A program made the translations under genes and the position numbers. The notes beneath the pieces were generated by a model, which was not told the DNA's origin, did not search any database, and saw only the letters and a program-made list of their open reading frames with translations. A DNA stretch of 64,000 nt from DATNBU01 sp964476185 (GTDB lineage Bacteria; Desulfobacterota; Binatia; UBA1149; CAITLU01): positions 1 to 64,000 of the forward strand of contig CAYYZO010000006.1 of assembly GCA_964476185.1 (NCBI GenBank). The letters are read 5' to 3'. This document shows, one piece after another, positions 1 through 9,416 of this stretch (position 1 is the first letter of the stretch; every line of letters begins with the position of its first letter).

Positions 1-63
1 TCGGCCGGGTCGGGGAGCCCATCGGCGGAGCCTCGACCGGGGGCCGCGGTCCCGGGCTCGGCG

Positions 64-1713
64 GTGCGGTGCGCCGGCGATCTTCGAGGCGCCGCGGCGG
101 CGGGCGGGTCGACCGCGGTCCGGCCGGCGTCGACGGCCGTCACCGTGCTGCGCGCCGCCCTGCCGGCGCTGGCCCTCGCGGCCCTGGTCCTCGTGCCGCT
201 CGCTGGCAAGGCGTTCACGATCGACGACCCGACGTTCCTTCGCCAGGCCGAGCAGGCCCTGCGCGACCCGCTGCACCCGACCGCGGCCGTGATGGTGTGG
301 TCCGAGGTGCCGAGGCCGATGCGGCTTTCCCAGGTGATGCCGGGCGGTCCGGTGATGGCCTGGCTGCTCGTCCCGACCATCCTCGCGGGCGGCTCCGAGG
401 TCGTCGCGCACCTGACGCAGTTCGCCCTTCTGGCGCTCGCGCTGCTGGCCGTGGCCTCGCTGTCGATCCGACTCGGCGGCGACGAGCGCACGGCGCGCTG
501 GAGCGCGCTGCTGCTGGCCTCGACGCCGGCCGTGCTCGGCATGGCCGGCACGGCGATGCCGGACGTGCCGGCCATGACGCTCGGCCTCGTCGGTGTCGAG
601 CGGCTCGTCGCGTGGAGGCAGGAAGGCCGCGCCGACGCCGCGCTCGCGGCAGCCTTCGCGCTCGCGCTCGCGCCGCTGACGCGCAGCCACACGGCGCTGC
701 TGCTCGGGCTGTCCGTCTTCCTGCTCGATGCGCCCTGGCGCGCGTGGCGCCAGTGGCTGCCGGTCGGAGGTGCCGTCGCCGTGGCGGCGGCGCTGCTCTG
801 GATCACGCGCGACCCCCTCGGCGGATCCTCCGACATCGCACGCTCGGCCGGGCAGTTCAGCGGCCTCGCGAACGTCCGCTCGAACCTCGTCGCGTTCGGC
901 GTCCACTGGGTGCTCGTGATGCCGCTCGGGTTCGCCTGGATGATCGCACGCGGCGGGCGCTTCTGGCGCTCGCCGCTTCCGTACGGCTGCGCGTTCGCTG
1001 CGTCGGCTGCGGTGGCGTCTTCCCCGCTGAACGCGTGGCTGTGGATCGCGCCCGTGGCGGGACTCGGGATCGCCGTCGTGCTCGACGCCATCGTCGAGGC
1101 GCTCGGCTTGCTCGACCCCACGCGACTCGCGCTGGCGGCCTGGCTCGTCGTCGCGCTTCCGATCGTCGTCTACCTGCACTTCCCGTCGAAATACCTCGTC
1201 GTCTCGGCGCCCGCCGCGGCGTTGCTTGCCGCCTCGGCGCTCGCGGCGCTTCCGCGGCGAGCCGGTCGGGCCGTGCTCGCCGGCATCGTCGCGGGCGGCG
1301 TCGCCCTCGGGGTGGCGATCCTTCGTGCGGATGCCGCGTTCGCGGGACTCGGACGGCGCGCGGTCCAGGAACTCGTCGTGCCCCACGTGGCCCGGGGCGA
1401 GCGTGTCTGGTTCAACGTCAACTGGGGCTTCCAGTGGTACGCCGAGCGCGCGGGAGCGACGATCGTCACGTCGACGCCGCCGCATCCTCGCGCCGGGGAC
1501 CTCCTCGTCTCGGCCCGCGAGACGGTGACCGGCATCTCCGTCGGCGCGTTCCCTCGCCGTGAGGTCGTCGCCAGCGTCAGCGACGACGAGCCGGGCGGCC
1601 GCGTCGTTTCGTCGGCGCTCGGCGCCGGGTTCTACTCGAATGGCTGGGGGTTCCTCCCGTGGGCGTGGGGCAGCGGCGAGGTCGACCGCTTCACGCTCTG
1701 GAGGATTCGCTGA
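64..1713 (+). CDS. Polytopic membrane glycosyltransferase-like protein (GT39/ArnT-like)
   Basis: The protein of up to 549 residues is mostly hydrophobic helices. A short N-terminal segment reads FTIDDPTFLRQAEQALRDP, with an acidic pair after the first membrane helix. That is the position of the catalytic Asp in GT-C enzymes (PMT/ArnT/GT39), which move sugars from polyprenyl-phosphate donors on the outer face of the inner membrane. A soluble tail follows residue 430. The frame is open to the window edge, so the start is uncertain: GTG at 64 gives a low-complexity leader, while GTG at 145 falls just before the first helix and is my preferred alternative. The acceptor cannot be read from the sequence. 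Confidence 0.6.
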   Translation: MRCAGDLRGAAAAGGSTAVRPASTAVTVLRAALPALALAALVLVPLAGKAFTIDDPTFLRQAEQALRDPLHPTAAVMVWSEVPRPMRLSQVMPGGPVMAWLLVPTILAGGSEVVAHLTQFALLALALLAVASLSIRLGGDERTARWSALLLASTPAVLGMAGTAMPDVPAMTLGLVGVERLVAWRQEGRADAALAAAFALALAPLTRSHTALLLGLSVFLLDAPWRAWRQWLPVGGAVAVAAALLWITRDPLGGSSDIARSAGQFSGLANVRSNLVAFGVHWVLVMPLGFAWMIARGGRFWRSPLPYGCAFAASAAVASSPLNAWLWIAPVAGLGIAVVLDAIVEALGLLDPTRLALAAWLVVALPIVVYLHFPSKYLVVSAPAAALLAASALAALPRRAGRAVLAGIVAGGVALGVAILRADAAFAGLGRRAVQELVVPHVARGERVWFNVNWGFQWYAERAGATIVTSTPPHPRAGDLLVSARETVTGISVGAFPRREVVASVSDDEPGGRVVSSALGAGFYSNGWGFLPWAWGSGEVDRFTLWRIR

Positions 1714-1753
1714 GACGGAACGTCCTGCCTGCGGCAGGCCGTGGGAAATCGGG

Positions 1754-1798
1754 AGGCCGCGCACCCGGCGAGCCGTTCGCTCGCCGGGTGCGCGGCCT
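1754..1798. terminator. Strong bidirectional hairpin terminator
   Basis: Two perfectly complementary 20-base arms (1754-1773 and 1779-1798) flank a 5-base loop. The hairpin lies between the converging ends of the genes at 64 and 1804. There is no clear T-run, so it may need Rho or act as a GC-rich stem alone. Confidence 0.8.
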
Positions 1799-1803
1799 TG
1801 CCG

Positions 1804-4500
1804 TTACGGAACCAGGTTACGCTCGAGGAAGTCGGAGAGCCGCTCCGGGATCAGGTTGTCGTCGGTGTCCTCGGCCGTGACGACGTCCACGTGCGCATAG
1901 CCCTCGCTGATGTAGACCTCGTAGCCGCCGGCCACGTTGCCGTACGTCGGGAACGCCTGGCTCGGGACCGCGGCGTTGACGACACGCGTCGTGCCGTCGC
2001 AGCTCGGCGCCGTGCACGGGCCGATGCTGTCCGCGAACGCGAGGAACGACGCGCCCACCGGCGTCAGGCCGTTGCTGCCTCCGAAACTGATCACCGGGAT
2101 GTCGACGTTCGCCGCCTGCGTCATGTTCGCGATGTCGGGCCTCGTCGCCGACAGCGCGGACGAATCGAGGCTGATCGACTGCGAGCAGTCGCTGTTGGTC
2201 GAGCACGCGCCGACCTTGCCGACGGAGCAGGTTCCCGCCGAGCAGACGCCCGAGACGCTGAGCGTCGAGAGGCCGCTGCCGGCGTAGTACCAGTCGCTCG
2301 CGTTCTCGCCGCCGGCGATGAACGTGAGGATGTGCCGGTCGATCCGCGTCACCTCGACCTCCTGTCCCCACTTCGTCGGCGGCAGGGTCGTCGGCTGCGG
2401 CCCGTTGTTCGGGCGCGCCGCGGCGGTGATGAAGCCGTCGCCGTCGATGTCCCGCCAGGTGAACAGGCCGTTCACGGTTCCGGCGCCTTGCCCGAGCGAC
2501 GTCGCGAGGGCGGGGGACAGGACGCTGGCGTTGGCCTCGTCGTCATCCAGGAAGATGCCGAACAGGCCCTCGATCGTCGAGGCCGGGATGAGCGGCGGCG
2601 ACAGCGGCGAGAGGCCCGGCACGACCGCGATCGCATTGTTGCCCGGGGAACCCTGGTCGACCTGCAGGATGACCTGGCCCTGCTCGGGGTCCTTCAGCCA
2701 CTGCACGGCCCCGACCTCTCCGGCGGCGTAGATCTGCGGCTGCAGGCCTCCGATCGCCGTGTACGACGTGGTTGGCAGCGTGCACTTGTCGGGGACCTGC
2801 CCGAAGCAGTCGGCGGCTTCGGTCGCGATCGTGCACGGCGTCGTGCCATCCACGCAGCGCGGGGCATTGTCGCGAACCGCGCCGAACAGGCCGCCGTCGG
2901 CCTTCGCGATCATGCGATCGATCGAGTCGAGGCTGAGCGGCGCGGACGAAGCCGTGGTGCCGCCGCCGCCCTCGAACAGCACGAGGCCGCGCAGCTTCGC
3001 GTAACCGGGGTCGGCCGGTCCCATGCCCGACAGGTTGAAGTCGGTCGCGGCGTAGCGCGCGGCGAAGCCGGTGCCCGCCGAGTGCCCGCCGAGGAACACG
3101 TTCGGGGTCAGCGCGAGCGCGGCGTCGACGACCGTGTCGATGTCGATCGAGAACACCTGCGGCGTGAAGTTCGCGAGGAACGGAATGTCCGACTGCGAGT
3201 TGTAGAAGACGGCCCGGCGGTTCGGGCCGGACACCAGCGAAGGATGCAGCGAAAGGCCGAGCTCGCCGCCGTAGTACCAGTCCTGCGCGATCTCGGGATC
3301 CTTCTCGTCGGCCGCGATCAGCAGGCCGGCGCGATCCTCGAGCCGGTCGTCGCGACGCGCGAAGCCCCAGACTTCGAGCCGGATGCCCTTGTCCGCGAGG
3401 ACCTTGGGGATCAGGTTCTCGGCGAGCGTGCGCAGCGGGTTGACGCCCGAGCCGAAGCCCGGAACGAGGATCAGGATCGCGTCGGGCGCGACGTCCGGGC
3501 CCGACAGGCGCCAGCGGACGTAGTCGGCGCGGTTCAGGTCGGGGCCCGACGGCGGGAACTGCGTGAGCAGCTTCGGATTCGTCACGACGACGCCGGTGCT
3601 GCCCGGCGTTTCCTCGGGCTCGGCGGGGCTCGGAAGCGACACGCGCTCGGTCGAGATCAGCGGCGTGCCGCAGGTCGAGTTGGCGGGGATCGCGTCGTCG
3701 AAGTCGTCGCAGACGCTCCCGAGGCCGTCCATCACCGCGAGCGCCGAACACGCCCGGCAGCGCGCCCGCCCGACGATGCACTCGGTGAAGCGCGTGTAGC
3801 CGTCGCAGACGCCGGAGAGCAGCGCGGACGTGTCGAGTCCGCCGCAGGTCTCGCCGAGCGCCTTCTCGAGCTTGGCCGTCGACTTCGCGATCTTCCCCTT
3901 CACGTCGGCGTCGACGGTCGCGATGCAGGCGTCGAGGTCGCCGGCCGAGGCGATCGAATCGTCCTTCAGGCCGCTCTTCTTGCAGGATCCGAACGCCTTG
4001 ACGATCTGGTCCGCGAGCTTCTGCGCGGTCGAGACCACGGCCGCCTGGCACTTGGCCCCGGCGGCGTCGGAAGTGGACGTCACGAGCGTCCCGGTCAGGT
4101 CGGCGCCGAACAGGTCGGTCGCAAGGCCGACCGTCTCGTCCTTGGCCGCGTCAGAGACAGTCGTCGCGTCGGTCGAGCCGAAGTCCGGCGTCGCGACGCA
4201 CTTGCCGAACGTGTCGGACACTTTCGTCGTCGCCTTTCCGATCTTGCCCTTCGCGTCGAGCGTCAGGCATGTCGTCGCGTCCGTCTCCGTGCCCTTGCCG
4301 GTGTTCTTCACGCAGGAGACGTTGGCCTTGCCCTGGGTGGAAGCGAGCTTGCCGCCGGCCTTGTTCACGCCGGTGATGCACTTCTTCTGGTCGTCGTTCT
4401 GCACCTGCGCCGTGGCCGTGGCCGCGGTCAAGCACAGCGATGCGAATGCGGCCGCGGCGAGGCCGAGGCGAAACTGGTTCGGGGTCATGGTCGTGGTCAT
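1804..4500 (-). CDS. Secreted alpha/beta hydrolase with cysteine-helical N-terminal module
   Basis: The 898-residue protein starts at ATG 4500, directly behind a GGAGGAGG Shine-Dalgarno; ATG 4488 is also possible. A signal peptide of about 28 residues ends in TATAQ. Residues ~30-270 form a lysine- and alanine-rich helical region with regularly spaced cysteines, like the N-terminus of the protein at 43411. The rest is an alpha/beta-hydrolase domain with nucleophile elbow GGHSAG. Near the C-terminus is a short cysteine cluster (CSAGTCSVGKVGACSTNSDC). It is probably an exported esterase or lipase-like enzyme; the substrate is unknown. No partner gene shares its transcription unit. Confidence 0.75.
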   Translation of the reverse strand: MTTTMTPNQFRLGLAAAAFASLCLTAATATAQVQNDDQKKCITGVNKAGGKLASTQGKANVSCVKNTGKGTETDATTCLTLDAKGKIGKATTKVSDTFGKCVATPDFGSTDATTVSDAAKDETVGLATDLFGADLTGTLVTSTSDAAGAKCQAAVVSTAQKLADQIVKAFGSCKKSGLKDDSIASAGDLDACIATVDADVKGKIAKSTAKLEKALGETCGGLDTSALLSGVCDGYTRFTECIVGRARCRACSALAVMDGLGSVCDDFDDAIPANSTCGTPLISTERVSLPSPAEPEETPGSTGVVVTNPKLLTQFPPSGPDLNRADYVRWRLSGPDVAPDAILILVPGFGSGVNPLRTLAENLIPKVLADKGIRLEVWGFARRDDRLEDRAGLLIAADEKDPEIAQDWYYGGELGLSLHPSLVSGPNRRAVFYNSQSDIPFLANFTPQVFSIDIDTVVDAALALTPNVFLGGHSAGTGFAARYAATDFNLSGMGPADPGYAKLRGLVLFEGGGGTTASSAPLSLDSIDRMIAKADGGLFGAVRDNAPRCVDGTTPCTIATEAADCFGQVPDKCTLPTTSYTAIGGLQPQIYAAGEVGAVQWLKDPEQGQVILQVDQGSPGNNAIAVVPGLSPLSPPLIPASTIEGLFGIFLDDDEANASVLSPALATSLGQGAGTVNGLFTWRDIDGDGFITAAARPNNGPQPTTLPPTKWGQEVEVTRIDRHILTFIAGGENASDWYYAGSGLSTLSVSGVCSAGTCSVGKVGACSTNSDCSQSISLDSSALSATRPDIANMTQAANVDIPVISFGGSNGLTPVGASFLAFADSIGPCTAPSCDGTTRVVNAAVPSQAFPTYGNVAGGYEVYISEGYAHVDVVTAEDTDDNLIPERLSDFLERNLVP

Positions 4501-4788
4501 CCTCCTCCACTTTCCGTTATGGATAGGGTCTTCGATGCGTAGCAGGGCGACGCCGGCGGCGCCGAGCGCAGTTTTGGCCCAAGGGCCGCAAGCTCGCAAC
4601 GCTCAATCGAATCGTGTTCGCTGAGGAGCGGCAGTTTTTCGTGTCCGGAACACGGTGCGCGCCGGTCCGCGACCGGACTGGGGCTGCCGCCGAGTCGTTG
4701 CGGTCGCGACGCATCCGCGCCGCCAACGCGGAAGGGGCGGGACCGGCTCGTGACGCAGCGCTCCGAAGCCTCGGGGCCTGGCGCGATC
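4501..4788. other. Intergenic region upstream of the secreted hydrolase
   Basis: No gene is supported in these 288 bases. They hold the ribosome-binding site and presumably the promoter of the minus-strand hydrolase. The inverted repeat CGTGT-N5-ACACG is at 4640-4654. Short reading frames crossing the region are out of keeping with the codon pattern of the real genes. Confidence 0.5.
4640..4654. promoter_or_regulatory. Inverted repeat CGTGT-N5-ACACG, possible operator
   Basis: The 15-base element CGTGTCCGGAACACG lies about 140 bases upstream of the hydrolase start. It shares its arms and most flanking bases with the longer inverted repeat at 39225-39241, so both may be bound by one regulator. 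No binding protein can be named. Confidence 0.3.
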
Positions 4789-5574
4789 TCAGTGCCCGGG
4801 CTGGCGGCCGAAGCGGCCCGCCAGCGAGGCCAGCCACGGCTTCGGGATCAGGTTCGTCACCAGCATGGTGAGCCGGTTCTGCAGGCCCGTGACGAGCATG
4901 GCGTCGCCGCGGTCATACGCGTCGAGCGACTCGCGCACGACGTCGTCGGCGGTCTGCCAGACGAAGGACGGCATCGCGCTCGTGTCGTAGTTCGCGCGGG
5001 TCTGGAACTCGGTGCGCGTGAATCCCGGGCACACGACCAGGCAGGAAACGCCGTGGGGCCGGAGTTCCTCGTTCAGCGCGAGCGAGAAGTTCACGACGTA
5101 GGCCTTGGTCGCGCAGTAGACCGAGATCTGCGGCGTCGGCAGGAACGCGGCCCCCGAGGCGATGTTGATGATGCCGCCGCGGCGCGACGGCTTCATCGTC
5201 GACAGGGCGGCGTGCGTCAGGCGCGTGAGCGCCACGATGTTGCAGTCGATCTGGCCGCGGCTGCGGTCGAACGGGAGGTCGGCGAACTGGCCGGTCACGC
5301 CGTACCCGGCGTTGTTGACGAGCAGGTCGATGCGGGCGTCCTCGTGCAGGTGCTGTTCGACGCGGCGAAGGTCCTCGGGGTCCTCGAGGTCGGCCGGGAG
5401 CACGAGAACGTCGCGGCCGTGGCGACGGCGCAGTTCTTCCGCCAGCTCTTCGAGCCGGCCCTGGTTGCGCGCGACGAGGATCAGGTCGGTTCCGCGAGCG
5501 GCGAGCGCTTCGGCGAAGGACTTGCCGATGCCCGACGAGGCTCCGGTGACAAGGGCGAGGGCGGGGGTGGTCAT
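4789..5574 (-). CDS. Short-chain dehydrogenase/reductase (SDR), classical type
   Basis: This is a 261-residue Rossmann oxidoreductase. The N-terminal dinucleotide motif is TGASSGIG, followed by the NNAGYG segment and the catalytic pair in YCATKAYV, with the preceding serine in NIASGAAF. An Arg in the first beta-alpha-beta region (VARNQGR) favours NADP(H), as in many family members. ATG 5574 is chosen because GGGAGA sits at the correct distance upstream and the sequence before it is arginine-rich shadow. It resembles DltE/YqjQ-like SDRs; the substrate cannot be assigned and no operon partner is evident. Confidence 0.85.
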   Translation of the reverse strand: MTTPALALVTGASSGIGKSFAEALAARGTDLILVARNQGRLEELAEELRRRHGRDVLVLPADLEDPEDLRRVEQHLHEDARIDLLVNNAGYGVTGQFADLPFDRSRGQIDCNIVALTRLTHAALSTMKPSRRGGIINIASGAAFLPTPQISVYCATKAYVVNFSLALNEELRPHGVSCLVVCPGFTRTEFQTRANYDTSAMPSFVWQTADDVVRESLDAYDRGDAMLVTGLQNRLTMLVTNLIPKPWLASLAGRFGRQPGH

Positions 5575-5799
5575 CGTGGAATCTCCCTGGGGTGGCGCGA
5601 CGTCGACGGGACGGGCGCGGCTGCGTCTGCGGCGGGACCGTGCCGCCGTGGCCTCGAGGAGCATCCGGCCCGATCGGCCGGACGCGGGGCAAGCGTGCCG
5701 TGGCCTCTCGTCCGGAGCGCTACCACTTGCGCGGCTCCGCCGCTACACCGCCAGCCGTGAGCCGGCGCGCCGCGGGCGGCCGTGCCCGGTCTGCCCCCG

Positions 5800-6438
5800 A
5801 TGAACCCGATCGCGAGTTCCGAAGACGCGCCGACGACGGGTACGCGTATGCGACGCGCGAACCCTTCCGAGTTCTCGCGCCTGGCCGACGTGCTCGTCGG
5901 CGCGTTCGCTTCGGACCCGTTCCACTGCTGGCTGTTCCCGGACGCTCGCGCGCGGCCGGCGCGCCAGAAGCGATTGTTCGAGCGCGTGCTGCCGATCTAC
6001 GAGCGCCACGGCGTCGTCTTCACGACCGACGACCTGGACGGCGTCGCGCTGTGGGACCCGCCGCGGGAAGGGGGACCGAGCCTGGCCGAACTGTCGTCGT
6101 TCGTCGTGCGCGTACTGCCGGTGTTCGGCCGGCGCGCGCTGCGCGTCGCGCAGGGGATGGCGCCGTTGGCGGCGCTGCACCCCGGCGAGCCGCATTGGTA
6201 TCTCTCGGTCCTCGGCACGCGTCCGGGCCGCCAGCGGCGAGGTGTCGGGTCGTCCCTGCTTCGTCCGGTCCTCGCACGGTGTGATCGCGCCGGAGCCTGC
6301 GCCTACCTGGAGGCCTCGAGGATCGAGAACGTCCCGTACTACGAGCGGTTCGGCTTCGAGGTCGTCGCGTCTCTCGCGATGCCGGCCGGCGGGCCGACCG
6401 TCTACCGCATGAGGCGAGCGCCGGGGGCCTCCGCGTGA
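5800..6438 (+). CDS. GNAT-family N-acetyltransferase
   Basis: A 212-residue acetyl-CoA-dependent acyltransferase. The C-terminal half contains the GNAT core: strand WYLSVLGT, then the acetyl-CoA pyrophosphate loop RPGRQRRGVGSSLL, then ENVPYYERFGFEV, the usual motif B end. The N-terminus (VLVGAFASDPF) resembles bacterial GNATs of unknown acceptor. The stop overlaps the GTG of the GGT gene (GTGA), so the two are translationally coupled and may act on related amino compounds. ATG 5800 is preferred over GTG 5782. Confidence 0.8.
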   Translation: MNPIASSEDAPTTGTRMRRANPSEFSRLADVLVGAFASDPFHCWLFPDARARPARQKRLFERVLPIYERHGVVFTTDDLDGVALWDPPREGGPSLAELSSFVVRVLPVFGRRALRVAQGMAPLAALHPGEPHWYLSVLGTRPGRQRRGVGSSLLRPVLARCDRAGACAYLEASRIENVPYYERFGFEVVASLAMPAGGPTVYRMRRAPGASA

Positions 6439-8009
6439 ACGCGCGGTATCCGTACCCGTCCCGGCGCATGCCGGTGCTCGCGGCCAACGTGGTGGCGTCC
6501 TCGCAGCCGCTCGCGTCGCAGGCCGGACTGGCGATGCTCGCTCGCGGCGGCAACGCCGTCGACGCGGCGATCGCGGCAGCGATCACGCTCGTGGTCGTCG
6601 AGCCCGTCAACAACGGCCTCGGAAGCGACGCGTTCGCGATCGTCGCGCACGAGGGCGAGCTGCACGGCCTCAACGCATCCGGTCGCAGCCCGCGCGCGGT
6701 GACGCCGGCGCGCTTCGCCGGCCAGGCGCGCGTGCCGATGCTCGGGTGGGACGCGGTGACGGTGCCCGGCGCGGTGTCGGCCTGGGTCGAACTGTCGTCG
6801 CGTTTCGGGGTGCTGCCCTTCGAGGCGCTGTTCGAGCCGGCCGTCCGCTACGCCGAGGAGGGCTGGCTCGTCTCGCCCGTCGTCGCGCACCAATGGGAGA
6901 TGGTCTCCGGGCTGTATTCCGGCTTCGGCGAGTTCGCTCGCGTGTTCCTGCCCGGGGGCCGCGCGCCGCGCGCGGGCGAGCGCGTGGTGTTGAAGGACCT
7001 CGGGGCGAGCCTTCGCCGCGTCGCCGAAACCCGCGGCGAGGCGCTGTATCACGGGGAACTCGGCGCGGCGTTCGTGGCTTCTTCCCGCGAAGCGGGCGCC
7101 CTGTTCGACGAGAGCGATCTTGCCGACCACCGGGCGGACTGGGTCGATCCGGTCTTCACCGAGTTCGCCGGCGTGCGCGTGCACGAGATCCCGCCGAATG
7201 GGCAGGGCATCGCGGCCCTCGTGGCGCTCGGCATCCTGCGGCACACCGGCGTGCTCGACTGCGACGTCGACTCGGCCGACGCGCTGCATCTTTCCATCGA
7301 GGCGATGAAGCTCGCGTTCGCGGACGCGCATCGCGCGGTCGGCGATCCGTCGTGCATGACGGCGCGACTCGAGGACCTTCTGGACGACGGTTACCTCGCC
7401 TCGCGGGCGAAGCTCATCGACCCGCGCCGTGCGGGCGATTTCGGGCCGGGGCGCGCGGCGACCGGCGACACCGTCTACCTGTGCGCCGCCGACGCGTCGG
7501 GCACGATGGTCTCGTACATCCAGTCGAACTTCTTCGCGTTCGGCTCCGGCATCGTCGTTCCGGGGACCGGCATGAGCCTGCAGAACCGCGGCAGCGGGTT
7601 CTCGCTCGAGCCGGGGCATCCGAACGAGCTCGGGCCGGCCAAGCGCCCGTTCCACACGATCCTCCCGGGTTTCGTCACGAAGGACGGCGAGCCGCTGATG
7701 GCCTTCGGCGTGATGGGCGGCGCGATGCAGCCCCAGGGGCACCTCCAGATGGTGCTGCGGATCTTCGGCCACGGGCAGGATCCCCAGGCCGCTGCCGATG
7801 CCCCGCGCTGGCAGGTCACCGAAGGCCGCGGGGTCGCGGTGGAGGAGGGGGTGGCCCCGGCCGTGCGCGAGGAACTCGCGGGGCGCGGGCACGACGTCAG
7901 TGTCGCCCCGCCCCTGATGTTCGGCGGCGCGCAGGCGGCAATGCGGATCGAGGGCGGCTACGTGGCGGCGACGGAATCGCGCAAGGACGGCGTCGTCGCG
8001 GGGTTCTGA
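6435..8009 (+). CDS. Gamma-glutamyltransferase-family Ntn hydrolase
   Basis: A 524-residue enzyme of the GGT/CapD/YwrD family. The N-terminus has the family hallmark GLAMLARGGNAVDAAIA, then NNGLGSDAF. The autoprocessing nucleophile is expected at Thr346 in the context GDTVYLCAADASG, and the oxyanion-region segment FAFGSGIVVPGTGMSLQNRG follows. No signal peptide is visible, so it is likely cytoplasmic, as in YwrD-like members, unlike periplasmic GGT. Family members transfer or hydrolyse gamma-glutamyl groups from glutathione or poly-glutamate. It is coupled to the upstream GNAT gene by a GTGA overlap. Confidence 0.88.
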   Translation: MNARYPYPSRRMPVLAANVVASSQPLASQAGLAMLARGGNAVDAAIAAAITLVVVEPVNNGLGSDAFAIVAHEGELHGLNASGRSPRAVTPARFAGQARVPMLGWDAVTVPGAVSAWVELSSRFGVLPFEALFEPAVRYAEEGWLVSPVVAHQWEMVSGLYSGFGEFARVFLPGGRAPRAGERVVLKDLGASLRRVAETRGEALYHGELGAAFVASSREAGALFDESDLADHRADWVDPVFTEFAGVRVHEIPPNGQGIAALVALGILRHTGVLDCDVDSADALHLSIEAMKLAFADAHRAVGDPSCMTARLEDLLDDGYLASRAKLIDPRRAGDFGPGRAATGDTVYLCAADASGTMVSYIQSNFFAFGSGIVVPGTGMSLQNRGSGFSLEPGHPNELGPAKRPFHTILPGFVTKDGEPLMAFGVMGGAMQPQGHLQMVLRIFGHGQDPQAAADAPRWQVTEGRGVAVEEGVAPAVREELAGRGHDVSVAPPLMFGGAQAAMRIEGGYVAATESRKDGVVAGF

Positions 8010-8084
8010 AGCGCGGCTCCGGAGCGGGCTCCGGAGGCAAGGCTCCGGCCGGTCCCCGGAGGTCCGGCAGCGGCCAGCCGCGGC

Positions 8085-8113
8085 TTGACGTATTGCAAGG
8101 TCTTGCCAATCTG
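8085..8113 (+). promoter_or_regulatory. Putative promoter with embedded palindrome GCAAG-GT-CTTGC
   Basis: TTGACG (8085-8090) is a good -35 match; CAATCT at 8107-8112 is a weak -10 after 16 bases. The spacer carries the inverted repeat GCAAGGTCTTGC (8095-8106), so a repressor could block the promoter of the thiolase 90 bases downstream. A near-identical 12-mer lies upstream of the thiolase at 41219. Confidence 0.4.
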
Positions 8114-8195
8114 CGGGCACGCGGGCGACTCCGCGAATCTTCGAACCCTGCCCCGCGCCCCGGGGCAGGCCATCCGGTCAGGAGGACCAGAAACC

Positions 8196-9383
8196 ATGCG
8201 TGAAGCCGTCATCGTCGATGCCGTTCGTACCCCACTCGGCCGCGGCAAGAAGAACGGAGCCCTTGCCGGCTGGCACCCGGTGGACCTTGCCGCCGAGGCG
8301 TTGCGCGCGCTCGTCGGCCGCACCGGCGTCGATGCCTCGCTCGTCGAGGACGTGATCATGGGCTGCGTCGGCCAGGTCGGCGAGCAGGGCCTCAATGTCG
8401 GCCGCAACGCGGCCCTCGCGGCGGGTTTTCCGGAAACCGTCTGCGGCACGACCGTCGATCGGCAGTGTGGTTCGAGCCAGCAGTCGCTGCACTTCGCGGC
8501 CCAGGGCGTGATGGCCGGCGCTTACGACTGCGTGATCGCGGCCGGCGTCGAGTCGATGAGCCGCGTGCCGATGGGCACGAGCGCGATGGTCGGCGGCGCG
8601 CCGTTCGGCCCGAAGATGATCGACCGCTACGTCGAGGCGAACCTGTACGGCCGCGGCGGCCTCGTGAACCAGGGACTCTCCGCCGAGGAGATCTGCAAGA
8701 AGTGGGGCCTCACGCGCGACGAGCTCGACGCATTCTCGGCCGAGTCGCACCAGAAGGCCGCGCGCGCGACCGAGATGGGCTGGTTCGCCGGCGAGATCAC
8801 GCCGGTCGAGCGCACGCACGACGACGGCGGCAAGGAGCTGATCACGACCGACGAGGGCATCCGCGCCGAGACCACGAAGGAGAAGCTCGCGGCCCTCAAG
8901 CCCGCGTTCGAGGAAACCGGGTGCATCACGGCCGGGAACTCGAGCCAGATCACGGACGGCGCGGCCGCGGTGCTCGTGATGGAGCGCAAGCGCGCCGAGG
9001 AACTCGGCCTCAAGCCGCGTGCCCGCTTCCACGCGTTCGCGCTCGGCTCCTGCGACCCGGTCATCATGCTGACCGCGCCGATCCCCGCCACGCACAATGT
9101 CCTCAAGCGCGCCGGGATGAAGCTGTCCGACATCGACGCGGTCGAGATCAACGAGGCGTTCGCCCCGGTGGTGCTGTCGTGGGCGAAGGAGTTCAGCCCG
9201 GACATGTCGAAGGTGAACGTCAACGGCGGAGCGATCGCGCTCGGCCATCCTCTCGGCGCGAGCGGCGCCCGCCTCATGACCACGCTGCTCGGCGTGCTCG
9301 AGCGCACCGGCGGCCGCTACGGCCTGCAGACGATGTGCGAGGGCGGCGGCATGGCGAACGCGACGATCATCGAGCGGCTCTGA
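8196..9383 (+). CDS. Acetyl-CoA C-acyltransferase (thiolase)
   Basis: A 395-residue thiolase with all catalytic residues. The acyl-accepting Cys91 is in DRQCGSSQQ, His351 is in GGAIALGHPLGASG, and Cys381 is in MCEGGGMANATI. It performs the last step of beta-oxidation (FadA type) or reversible acetoacetyl-CoA formation. The start at ATG 8196 has GGAGG 10 bases before it. It forms a single-gene unit, followed by an inverted repeat at 9417. The best match in kind is to acetyl-CoA acetyltransferases of actinobacteria and deltaproteobacteria (FadA/FadA5-like); chain-length preference is unknown. Confidence 0.92.
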   Translation: MREAVIVDAVRTPLGRGKKNGALAGWHPVDLAAEALRALVGRTGVDASLVEDVIMGCVGQVGEQGLNVGRNAALAAGFPETVCGTTVDRQCGSSQQSLHFAAQGVMAGAYDCVIAAGVESMSRVPMGTSAMVGGAPFGPKMIDRYVEANLYGRGGLVNQGLSAEEICKKWGLTRDELDAFSAESHQKAARATEMGWFAGEITPVERTHDDGGKELITTDEGIRAETTKEKLAALKPAFEETGCITAGNSSQITDGAAAVLVMERKRAEELGLKPRARFHAFALGSCDPVIMLTAPIPATHNVLKRAGMKLSDIDAVEINEAFAPVVLSWAKEFSPDMSKVNVNGGAIALGHPLGASGARLMTTLLGVLERTGGRYGLQTMCEGGGMANATIIERL

Positions 9384-9416
9384 GGACGGCCGCCGGGATC
9401 GCCTGGCAGGAAAAGC

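Noticed and set aside
1741..4542. 933-codon open frame on the plus strand
   Set aside because: It is the antisense shadow of the secreted hydrolase; composition is Arg/Asp/Val-rich without domains, as expected for GC-rich shadow frames.
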